8,212 bases of DNA from Deltaproteobacteria bacterium UBA6601. Lineage in GTDB: Bacteria > Myxococcota_A > UBA796 > UBA9615. The stretch covers positions 598 through 8,809 of the forward strand of contig DJIF01000146.1 of the NCBI GenBank assembly GCA_002433485.1, in the 5' to 3' direction. The translations under genes were made by a program, and so were the position numbers. This document shows, piece by piece, positions 1-6,063 of this stretch. Positions within the stretch are counted from its first letter, which is position 1. Each line of letters begins with the position of its first letter. Below the pieces are notes generated by a model. That model saw only the letters and a program-made list of their open reading frames with translations. It made no database searches and was not told the DNA's origin.

Positions 1-1032
1 AGGCCGGTGCGGCTGCACCGAGCGTCGCTCAGCGCTGGTTGTCTCGGTGATCAGCTCGGAGTCCGTGGGTGCATCAGCCCGAGGTGACACAGACGCTGGT
101 CTGCCTTCTCCAGCACCGGGCCGCTGCTCGCTCGTTCGTCCAGCTTCGATTCGGTCGGCAATGGCGCAGTGCTTAGGGTCGCCAGAGGCATAGCAGGCGC
201 GTCGATAAAGCTCGGCACTTCTGCTGGGGTTCTTGCGGATTCCGCCCTTGCCTAACTCGGTCAGTTGAGCAAGTCGTAGACAGGAGCGGGTATCAGCTTG
301 TGGTGGCTGGCCCGGGCGGGCGATGTCAGAGAGTTCTGGAGCCCGGATCTCGTTGCAGCCCTGGGTCCAGGCTTGAATGGCCTGAATCATGTCCGGCTGG
401 ATGTTACGCGCCACCGCTTCCGGGCGTGGGAGCAGGGCACGTGGGTTGAGATACAGGTCGCCCCACATTCCGCAGGCCTGGAGCGCTCCCAGCGAGCAAG
501 CCCGCTGAAAGCTGTCGGCAGCGGCTCCCAGATCTAGCGAGACGGTGCCTTCGGGCATCACAAACTGCAGGCCTGCCTCCATTTCGAGGTACATGCGCGC
601 GACCAGCGTGCAGCTATCGGCGCTGCCGAACCGACATCCTGCTTCCAATAGTGCGGCGGCCTGCTGGAGGTTGGGCTTCTCCACTCCCTTGCCCTGGCGC
701 CAGCTGCGCCCGGCGCTCAGACAGGCATTAGCATCACGTTGTTCCACACAGGCAGTCTCCAGCGCCTCAAAGGGAGACTCGAGGATCAGTGGTTCTGCTG
801 CTGGCGGCCGGTCCTGGTCGGCACCGTCCTGGTCCTGCTCGTCCTGTTGGTCGTCGTCATGGTTGTCTTTGAGTTGGGTAGATGGAGAGCCTTCAGGCGG
901 GGCTGCAGCGTGCCCGTTGGCAAGGGCATTACTAGGTAGGTAGGGCGCTGTGAAAAGGGTCAAGATGAGCAGTAGCAGCCCTGGCCCTAGGTAGTTTTTG
1001 CGGAAGCTTGCGCGCAGAAGTTGGTCCAGCAT
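1..1032 (-). CDS. Secreted Sel1-like repeat protein with paired cysteines (partial, 3' end outside window)
   Basis: The minus strand is open from an ATG at 1032-1030 to the left edge, giving 344 codons with no stop, so the C-terminus is missing. Residues 1-38 form a long signal peptide (basic start, Leu-rich core, ALA near 36-38). Residues about 56-75 are a low-complexity Asp/Gln linker. From about residue 88 the protein consists of roughly four Sel1-like helical repeats with paired cysteines: C95/C104, C133/C141, C179/C187 and C280/C289, plus a wider pair C226/C251 that holds an insertion. A motif like YRRACYASGDPKHC near 276-289 is typical of cysteine-rich Sel1/Hcp-type proteins, in which such pairs form disulfides and the repeats bind proteins. 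Periplasmic or surface location is inferred. After residue 300 the sequence becomes low-complexity. An in-frame GTG directly precedes the ATG, so the exact start is uncertain. No strong ribosome binding site is seen. The specific partner is unknown. Confidence 0.85.
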   Translation of the reverse strand, partial: MLDQLLRASFRKNYLGPGLLLLILTLFTAPYLPSNALANGHAAAPPEGSPSTQLKDNHDDDQQDEQDQDGADQDRPPAAEPLILESPFEALETACVEQRDANACLSAGRSWRQGKGVEKPNLQQAAALLEAGCRFGSADSCTLVARMYLEMEAGLQFVMPEGTVSLDLGAAADSFQRACSLGALQACGMWGDLYLNPRALLPRPEAVARNIQPDMIQAIQAWTQGCNEIRAPELSDIARPGQPPQADTRSCLRLAQLTELGKGGIRKNPSRSAELYRRACYASGDPKHCAIADRIEAGRTSEQRPGAGEGRPASVSPRADAPTDSELITETTSAERRSVQPHRP

Positions 1033-1111
1033 CACGGTCCCGGTTAAGAGTCGGCGCAACAAATGGTGATGGCAGGGAGTTACGCTCACAGATGCTCTAA
1101 TATCCCGTGTT
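1033..1111. promoter_or_regulatory. Divergent intergenic region, putative promoters
   Basis: These 79 bp separate the minus-strand Sel1-like gene from the plus-strand block, so promoters for both should lie here or just inside the genes. The most A/T-rich spot is at 1096-1103: TCTAAT (1096-1101) or TAATAT (1098-1103) could be a plus-strand -10 element, and GATATT on the opposite strand could serve the other gene. No convincing -35 box is visible at the expected distance in either direction, and no operator-like dyad was found. If the -10 is real, transcription would start very near the ATG at 1112. Confidence 0.35.
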
Positions 1112-2188
1112 ATGTGCGATTCGCGCTACCCAGATCGTGGCTTATCTCAGCCTGGCCTTATCTGTCTGGTCCTTTTTATGGTGCTGGTGCAGCCATCAGC
1201 GGCGTTGACTCAGGACGCTTCTCCCCAACAGTCCGAGGAGCAAGCGCCTCCAGAGGAGCCTGAGGCGGAAGCTCCTCCAGAGGAGCCTGAGGCGAAAGCG
1301 CCTCCAGAGGAGCCTGAGGCGAAACCGCCTCCAGAGGAGCCTGAGGTGGAAGCTCCTCCAGAGGAGCCTGAGGCGGAAGCTCCTCCGGTACCGGCTGAGG
1401 GCTCAGGCGGGCCGGCCAGTGCTGCCGATTCTGCGAGCGCATTGCCAGAGCAGCAGGAATTGAGCCCTGCGGAGGTTGCACTGTTGGCTCAGCAGGTTCA
1501 CACAGAGCACTGTGCTCCGCTCTACGGTGATGACCGAGCGCTGGCTGGCGAAGGCTATGCGGTGGTAGGGCCTGCCTGGGCGAAGGTCAGCGTTGCCTTT
1601 CGCCAATCTGGCGAAGCCTATCTCCTGTACTGGTCTGGGCTGCTCAGTGAGTGCCTTGGGCGGGAAGCCGATGCGGTAGATGATTTGAATGCCTTCGTCA
1701 GTGACGAGAAGAGTGTGCCTCTGGTCAGTATGCTTGCCGACGCGAAGTGGCGGCTGCGCCGTCGCGCAAGAGCAGCCACTAAGGTTGCTGGTGGCCGGTC
1801 TCGGGTGGGAGGCACTGCCGGGGCGTCTGCTGCTGCGCGCTTTATTCCTGCTGTAGTGCTTGGCGTAGTTTCAGGTCTCGGCGTAGCGGCTACTGCGGTG
1901 CAGTGGGAGGAGGCGAGCTCTTATCATATCCCCCAGATGGGTGATGGTGGGGGAGGGCTTCCTCGTGCAGTGCTTGAGGACCACCTTTTTGAGGTGCGGG
2001 GGATTACCGAGCGTGTGGTTGCTTTTGGGGCCGTTTCTGCGGGGCTTGGCCTGGGCTCGGTCCTCTCGGCGGTACTCGCCCGAGCTTCGCTTCGTGGTCC
2101 GCGTGGCCGGCCGGCGGCGGTAGATGTGTCGGTGGGCATTGCTCCGGATCTCAACGGCGCCGGATTGGAGCTGAGCGGCCGATGGTGA
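1112..2188 (+). CDS. Secreted Pro/Glu-repeat protein with two C-terminal hydrophobic segments, unknown function
   Basis: This is a 358-residue protein. Residues 1-32 look like a signal peptide with a hydrophobic core around 15-30. Residues 45-89 are five copies of a nonapeptide APPEEPEAE/K, an extended acidic spacer. Residues about 115-220 are a mostly helical region with two cysteines (C134, C181) that could form a disulfide. Helical segments such as the one near residues 170-190 recall TPR-like periplasmic proteins, but I cannot assign a family. Two hydrophobic glycine-rich segments follow at about 244-265 and 302-323. The C-terminal stretch ending LELSGRW resembles the tail of many myxobacterial repeat/TPR membrane proteins; this is recalled, not searched. 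The ATG at 1112 is the only start that keeps the signal peptide, because a stop lies in frame at 1067, yet no ribosome binding site precedes it. The stop overlaps the next gene by 7 bp, which suggests one operon. Confidence 0.8.
   Translation: MCDSRYPDRGLSQPGLICLVLFMVLVQPSAALTQDASPQQSEEQAPPEEPEAEAPPEEPEAKAPPEEPEAKPPPEEPEVEAPPEEPEAEAPPVPAEGSGGPASAADSASALPEQQELSPAEVALLAQQVHTEHCAPLYGDDRALAGEGYAVVGPAWAKVSVAFRQSGEAYLLYWSGLLSECLGREADAVDDLNAFVSDEKSVPLVSMLADAKWRLRRRARAATKVAGGRSRVGGTAGASAAARFIPAVVLGVVSGLGVAATAVQWEEASSYHIPQMGDGGGGLPRAVLEDHLFEVRGITERVVAFGAVSAGLGLGSVLSAVLARASLRGPRGRPAAVDVSVGIAPDLNGAGLELSGRW
1244..1386 (+). repeat. 27-bp tandem repeat, five copies plus a partial sixth
   Basis: Five in-frame 27-bp units span 1244-1378, followed by 8 bp of a sixth (1379-1386). 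Each unit encodes Ala/Pro-Pro-Pro-Glu-Glu-Pro-Glu-Ala/Val-Glu/Lys. The core CCTCCAGAGGAGCCTGAGG is identical in all five copies, and differences lie mainly at unit edges. Such identity indicates recent expansion by slippage or unequal recombination. Confidence 0.95.
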
Positions 2189-4266
2189 GATCGATGTGCT
2201 GCACCTATAGGGGGCTGCTGCTGCTACCTATGTTGTTGCTGCTGGGTTTGGCTGGGGCCTGTCATGCTCCGTTCTACATGGACAGGATCGTTTGTCAGGG
2301 CCATGGTCAGTGTCCGACCGGATATCGCTGTGACTATGAGCCGGGAGATGCACTCGGCCTGCTCTCGGTCTGCACTCCTGGGGAGCCGATGGGGGCTCCA
2401 GGGGGCCTTTCGGTAACCCGGGTCCGCTTTCCCGGTTGGCAACTCGACTTCGGGATCGTGGGTCGGCTTAGGTCGTCCAGGGCGGAACTCACCAACGTTC
2501 CGGACCTCATCGCTAAAGAAGTGTTTGGCTTGCCTCTTATGTACTCGTCAGACTATGGCTCTGATGGACAACAGGAGGCGCGACATACTGGTCCCGAGCA
2601 GTGGCGCGGGTCAGCCGAGGATTGGGGCCATGAGCCCCCGTCGACTCTAGATCCGGTGTTTGTTTCGCGGTCGCTGGAGCGGATTAACCTGCTGGATCGT
2701 CATGGCGGTCCGCTTGCGGCGGATGATGGCGAGCCCGATGCACTGGAGATGCCTCGTCAGCGCTGTGGTAATGGCCTCTCTTTGTCCCTCAATAATTCGC
2801 CTGGGGTGCTGGCTCCCGGGTCCAGCTGGACCGCTGAGTCGAGTGAGGCTGAACTATGGCCCGACCTGTTGGCTCCTGCCATGCCGCCGGAGATCAGGCT
2901 GCAGAGCCCGCAGTTGGTGCAGGATCACTGGCTTATTCATCCCCGCCAAGGACTTGAAGTTCAGTTAGCTGATCCGGATCAGGAAGCTGGAGAGAACAAC
3001 CTGCTGTTTACCTTTGGACTGGGTGTTCTAGACCATGAGGTCTCTGATTGCAGAGAGACCGAGTGCTTCAATGGCGAAGACGATGATCTTGACGGCAATG
3101 TGGACTGTGATGATCGCGACTGTGAGGGGGTTTCGGGTGCCATTGATCCAGATAGCGGTGACGCCCCGGTCTGTGGTGAGCGGAGCTGCCGGGATGGCAT
3201 CGACAACGATGGAGATGGTCAAGCCGACTGCAATGACGATGACTGCAGCTCCGAGCCCTGCGGTTACGTTTCGGCCCAGGCATCTGGCTATCCGGTAGGC
3301 GCGGATGGTCGGGTTTCGCTCGACTGGGAACAGCTACCCCCTGGGGTTGTCACCGGTGCGGAAAAGCAGTTCATGATCGGCTGGACTCGAACCCGCAGTA
3401 GAGTCGCTGTTGAGCCTACTGAAGGGGTCCATAGCCTGCACTTGAGTTCGTCTCAGATGCATGTCTATAAAGCACGAGTCCTGGAGGCTGAACAGAGCAT
3501 TGTCGACGTGTTCGAGGTCAGCCCTGGTGAGCGCGGTCATGTAGAGGCACGGATTCGCCCTTCCCCCGATGGTGGCAGCTGGGTCAGCGATGCTGAGTTC
3601 TGGGTTCGCTTGTCTGACCCCGATGACAACGTTGCCGCCGGGTTCCAGGGTGAGCATGGTGGCGGCTCTTCGGTGAGTCCCGGCGCAGACGGCAGCATTG
3701 CTTTTGAGTTTTCTGACTCAATGCTCTGCAGGGACCTGCTTGAGCTGAGGCTGATGCGCAGCCCAGATCCGGATGGTAGCTGTGAAGATTGTGGAGTCGG
3801 GATTCTGGATCATCGGCGCCCTTCCCTGCAGTGCGATGACTTTAAGGAGGGCGAACTGCTTGATCCATCTGAGCTCAGACTTGGCCAGGTTATGTGTGGG
3901 GTGTTGCCCGGTGAACAGGTTTTTAGCGAGGACTCAGATCTTGCAATCCCCCATGGTCATTTCTGGCACTTTATGGCTTACGCAGGGCAGAGCTACAGAT
4001 TTGAACTCCATTCGGATCGTCTGCAAATGGACAGCGGGCCGAATCTCCAGATGAGTCTTTTGCTGCAGCGCGATGATGAGTATGAACTGGTCTCCCCCAA
4101 TGAGGATGGCGGCCTCTCCAACTACCTGGAGCAGAACCACTGTGGCAGTGACCCGCAAGCCGTCTGGACCTCCCCGGACAGCGGCACGTACTACATCCAT
4201 CTGGGATGGGAATCTGAGTATCGCGCCGATGGGGCTCCATACAAGTTGCTGGTAGAGCCCCTCTAA
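2182..4266 (+). CDS. Large predicted lipoprotein with two Cys/Asp modules and a C-terminal PPC-like domain
   Basis: This is a 694-residue protein. A Leu-rich signal sequence ends in LAGAC with C27 as the likely lipidated residue; the lipobox is not fully canonical (AGA before Cys). Residues 27-64 carry C38, C44, C50 and C64 in a small EGF-like pattern (QCPTGYRC). Two modules of the CxDGxDNDxDGxxDCxDxDC type lie at 295-314 (less regular) and 336-355; their spaced aspartates resemble MopE-like or thrombospondin-3-type metal-binding loops. Residues about 360-550 look beta-rich with no family I can name. Residues about 554-694 resemble a bacterial pre-peptidase C-terminal (PPC) domain, ending with a GTYYIHLG strand. 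No protease or other catalytic domain is apparent. The start overlaps the upstream stop by 7 bp (ATGGTGA), and GGAG at 2167-2170 could be the ribosome binding site. An alternative ATG at 2194 would also keep the signal peptide. Envelope location and metal binding are inferred. Confidence 0.85.
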   Translation: MVRSMCCTYRGLLLLPMLLLLGLAGACHAPFYMDRIVCQGHGQCPTGYRCDYEPGDALGLLSVCTPGEPMGAPGGLSVTRVRFPGWQLDFGIVGRLRSSRAELTNVPDLIAKEVFGLPLMYSSDYGSDGQQEARHTGPEQWRGSAEDWGHEPPSTLDPVFVSRSLERINLLDRHGGPLAADDGEPDALEMPRQRCGNGLSLSLNNSPGVLAPGSSWTAESSEAELWPDLLAPAMPPEIRLQSPQLVQDHWLIHPRQGLEVQLADPDQEAGENNLLFTFGLGVLDHEVSDCRETECFNGEDDDLDGNVDCDDRDCEGVSGAIDPDSGDAPVCGERSCRDGIDNDGDGQADCNDDDCSSEPCGYVSAQASGYPVGADGRVSLDWEQLPPGVVTGAEKQFMIGWTRTRSRVAVEPTEGVHSLHLSSSQMHVYKARVLEAEQSIVDVFEVSPGERGHVEARIRPSPDGGSWVSDAEFWVRLSDPDDNVAAGFQGEHGGGSSVSPGADGSIAFEFSDSMLCRDLLELRLMRSPDPDGSCEDCGVGILDHRRPSLQCDDFKEGELLDPSELRLGQVMCGVLPGEQVFSEDSDLAIPHGHFWHFMAYAGQSYRFELHSDRLQMDSGPNLQMSLLLQRDDEYELVSPNEDGGLSNYLEQNHCGSDPQAVWTSPDSGTYYIHLGWESEYRADGAPYKLLVEPL

Positions 4267-4287
4267 ACCTGCACCCTGGTGGTCGCA

Positions 4288-4309
4288 AAGGGCGCTGCGC
4301 AGCCCGCTT
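4288..4309 (+). terminator. Weak bulged hairpin after the large lipoprotein gene
   Basis: The sequence folds as AAGGG, bulged C, GCT, loop GCGC, AGCCC, bulged G, CTT. It lies 21 bp past the stop at 4266. No run of T follows, so it is at best a poor intrinsic terminator; it may simply be intergenic structure. Confidence 0.25.
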
Positions 4310-4350
4310 CATCCGCGTTGATCATCGTGTAGACTTGAGACCTTAACCAC

Positions 4351-4355
4351 GGAGG
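4351..4355 (+). promoter_or_regulatory. Ribosome binding site for the P-domain lipoprotein
   Basis: GGAGG lies 10 nt before the ATG at 4366 and is the best Shine-Dalgarno match among the gene starts here. It fixes the start of the downstream gene. Together with the 99-bp gap it suggests a new transcription unit could begin here, although I find no convincing -35/-10 pair. Confidence 0.7.
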
Positions 4356-4365
4356 CAGCTCGACC

Positions 4366-5466
4366 ATGCGAATTTCAGTCCTTTGGGGCCTGGCCTTTCT
4401 GGCTTTGATTCTCTCTCCTCTCTCGTGCACCCCGGACCCTGTTGAGGGACAGAATCCGGGCGAGTGTGTCGATGGTGCAGACAATGACGAGGACGGCATG
4501 TTCGATTGCGCCGATCCCGACTGCATACCGGCGCCTGATTGCGCCGGAGATGACGACGACGCCTCTGGCGACGATGACGACAGCTTTGCCGATGATGACG
4601 ACACCGAGCACGGTGACGATGACACCGATCACGGTGATGACGACTCGGCCGGACCAGACGATGACGACGATGACTCGGCTGGACCGGGTGATGATGACGA
4701 TAATCAGGGGCCCGGCGAGTGGACCAATCCCGGCGACTGTGAGGATGGGATCGACAACGATCAGGATGGGCTAATTGACTGCGCAGATCCCGATTGCGGC
4801 AATGACAATCCAGAGTGTGCGCCAGGCGACGACGATGACGATGACTCGGCTGGACCGGGTGATGATGACGATGACGGCACTCCTGGCTCGACCCCTGAGA
4901 TCTGCACCGGCGGCATTGATGAGGATCAGGACAACTACATCGATTGCATGGACTCGGACTGTAATGGCGATCCGGCCTGCAGCGGCTCCGCTTTTTCAGG
5001 AACCCTGGTCACCGACAGCGATAACCCCCACACCTGCAGCGTGGCAGCCTCTGGGCCGACCAACTGTATCGTGACGCTGGGCAACGCCACTGCCGGTCAC
5101 CAGGATCGCATTGACCCGGGCGAGATAGCTGAGCTTGCCGTGGGCCTGACCAGCAGCCACGGCGATATTGGCTCGCTGAACATGAGCCTGCTGTCGCCGG
5201 GCGGTGCGACGGTGGTCTTGTTCAGCGCTGGGGCGGTCAGCGGCGCCGACTTCGACGGCACGGTCCTGGTGGACAACATGGGTTGTGGTGGCACCTGCCC
5301 CTCGATCACTTCCAGTGGCGCTCCTTACTCAGGGGACCACAGTCCCGAGGAGAGTCTCTCCAGCTTGAGTGGCTTTGACATCAATGGCGATTGGACCTTG
5401 AGCGTGACCAATTCGGGCACTACCGCAGGCACCGTCACCTGGTCCATTCTCGCTGTGCTCCAGTAG
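4366..5466 (+). CDS. Asp-rich lipoprotein with three Cys/Asp modules and a C-terminal P domain
   Basis: This is a 366-residue protein. The signal peptide at 1-20 ends in PLSC, with C21 the probable lipidated residue. Three modules follow, each about 20 residues: C34-C53, C125-C144 and C180-C199. They have spaced aspartates (DNDxDGxxDC type) that suggest calcium or another divalent metal. The third is degenerate (DEDQDNYIDC). Asp-rich spacers separate them, at about 62-116 and 153-172. Residues about 212-366 match the P (proprotein convertase, Homo B) domain: a SGTLVTDSD start, a segment like GSLNMSLLSPGGATVVLF, a Cys pair in the loop near MGCGGTC, PYSGDHSPEESLSSLSG, then GDWTLSVTN and a final TVTWSI strand. 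P domains normally flank subtilisin-like or other secreted proteases, but no protease domain is fused or adjacent here, so an adhesive or binding role is more likely. A good ribosome binding site supports the start. Confidence 0.9.
   Translation: MRISVLWGLAFLALILSPLSCTPDPVEGQNPGECVDGADNDEDGMFDCADPDCIPAPDCAGDDDDASGDDDDSFADDDDTEHGDDDTDHGDDDSAGPDDDDDDSAGPGDDDDNQGPGEWTNPGDCEDGIDNDQDGLIDCADPDCGNDNPECAPGDDDDDDSAGPGDDDDDGTPGSTPEICTGGIDEDQDNYIDCMDSDCNGDPACSGSAFSGTLVTDSDNPHTCSVAASGPTNCIVTLGNATAGHQDRIDPGEIAELAVGLTSSHGDIGSLNMSLLSPGGATVVLFSAGAVSGADFDGTVLVDNMGCGGTCPSITSSGAPYSGDHSPEESLSSLSGFDINGDWTLSVTNSGTTAGTVTWSILAVLQ
4666..4872 (+). repeat. Perfect 36-bp direct repeat marking a 171-bp module duplication
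   Basis: Positions 4666-4701 and 4837-4872 are identical over 36 bp (encoding DDDSAGPGDDDD) and lie 171 bp, or 57 codons, apart. Between them is one complete Cys/Asp module (C125-C144). The spacing and identity suggest that an Asp-linker plus Cys/Asp module was duplicated as a unit. Confidence 0.85.
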
Positions 5467-5476
5467 CGGGGAGTGT

Positions 5477-5490
5477 CGGCTGGATAGCCG
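5477..5490 (+). terminator. Small hairpin after the P-domain lipoprotein gene
   Basis: CGGCT (5477-5481), loop GGAT, AGCCG (5486-5490), followed by TCTGTT. The 5-bp GC-rich stem starts 10 bp past the stop and is followed by a partly T-rich stretch. This is compatible with a weak intrinsic terminator in the 39-bp gap before the next gene. The short stem keeps confidence low. Confidence 0.3.
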
Positions 5491-5505
5491 TCTGTTGACC
5501 GGGCC

Positions 5506-6063
5506 ATGAAGCCGGACCAAGCATCGCAGGGACCTGGCTTGCGCAAGCAACTGCTGCTCGGCTTGCTCGGCTTCTTGTTCAGCTTTGTCGCCATGGGTCT
5601 GGTGTTGCCTGGCACCTGGCAGGTACAGCGGGAGCAGATGATTCGCGTCTCCCAGGAGTCTCTGAGCGCTGAGGTAGCTGACCTTTCCAGCTGGCAGCGG
5701 TGGAGTCAATGGCGCGCTGAGCTGGACCCCTCCATCCAGCTTGAGCTGGGTGAGCTACAGCGCGGAGTCGGCGCCACCCAACGTTGGGCAGGGAAGACAG
5801 TCGGACAGGGGAGCCTGAGGATCACCGAGGCGGATCCTCGCGGTGGGCTGCGCTTTGATCTCGAGCGGGGTGCGTTGGCTTCGCGGGCTCAGCTGCTGTT
5901 TGAGGAAGCCGGTAATGAAACCCGCGCGGTGTGGCGCGAGGAGGGCGATCTCGGGCGTGGCCCGCTCGCCGGTTGGCGGGCGTTGGTCATGGATGGGCTG
6001 CTCGGTCCTCAGCTTGAGTCTCAGCTGGTCGAACTTGCCCGTTATGCAGAGCAGGCACGGTGA
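5506..6063 (+). CDS. Membrane-anchored SRPBCC (START-like/polyketide cyclase-like) protein
   Basis: This is a 185-residue protein. Residues 13-14 are basic, followed by a single transmembrane segment at about 15-34 and then LPGTW. From about residue 38 the pattern matches the SRPBCC fold: a VQREQMIRVS first strand, an alpha segment leading to LSSWQRWSQW, a GVGATQRW motif near 87-94, alternating strands (GSLRITEADPRGGLRFDL), a strand with RAVWREEGDL, and a long C-terminal helix ending LVELARYAEQAR. The SRPBCC family binds hydrophobic ligands in a deep cavity; the ligand here is unknown. The topology suggests an inner-membrane anchor with a soluble domain, but its side is not determined. No in-frame alternative start lies close upstream, and the ribosome binding site is weak. 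The stop overlaps the apaH start by 4 bp (GTGA), so translational coupling to apaH is likely. Confidence 0.82.
   Translation: MKPDQASQGPGLRKQLLLGLLGFLFSFVAMGLVLPGTWQVQREQMIRVSQESLSAEVADLSSWQRWSQWRAELDPSIQLELGELQRGVGATQRWAGKTVGQGSLRITEADPRGGLRFDLERGALASRAQLLFEEAGNETRAVWREEGDLGRGPLAGWRALVMDGLLGPQLESQLVELARYAEQAR

Noticed and set aside
298..943. Plus-strand open frames at 298-537 and 545-943
   Set aside because: They lie antisense to the Sel1-like gene, whose minus-strand frame has a signal peptide and regular cysteine-paired repeats. The plus-strand products are low-complexity and unlike any family.
2819..2832. 14-bp perfect palindrome (GGTCCAGCTGGACC)
   Set aside because: Inside the lipoprotein coding sequence. 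A 14-bp palindrome is expected roughly every other window of this size by chance.
3039..3060. Stem GGTCTCT / AGAGACC with an 8-nt loop
   Set aside because: A 7-bp intragenic stem with no T run or other signal, plausible by chance.
3704..3721. Inverted repeat TTGAGT / ACTCAA
   Set aside because: A short 6-bp intragenic stem, with no link to a gene boundary.
4263..4632. Minus-strand open frames rich in Val/Ile or Ser opposite the Asp-rich lipoprotein
   Set aside because: GAC/GAT repeats read backwards give Val/Ile or Ser/Ala runs. These frames are by-products of the acidic repeat and lack supported starts.
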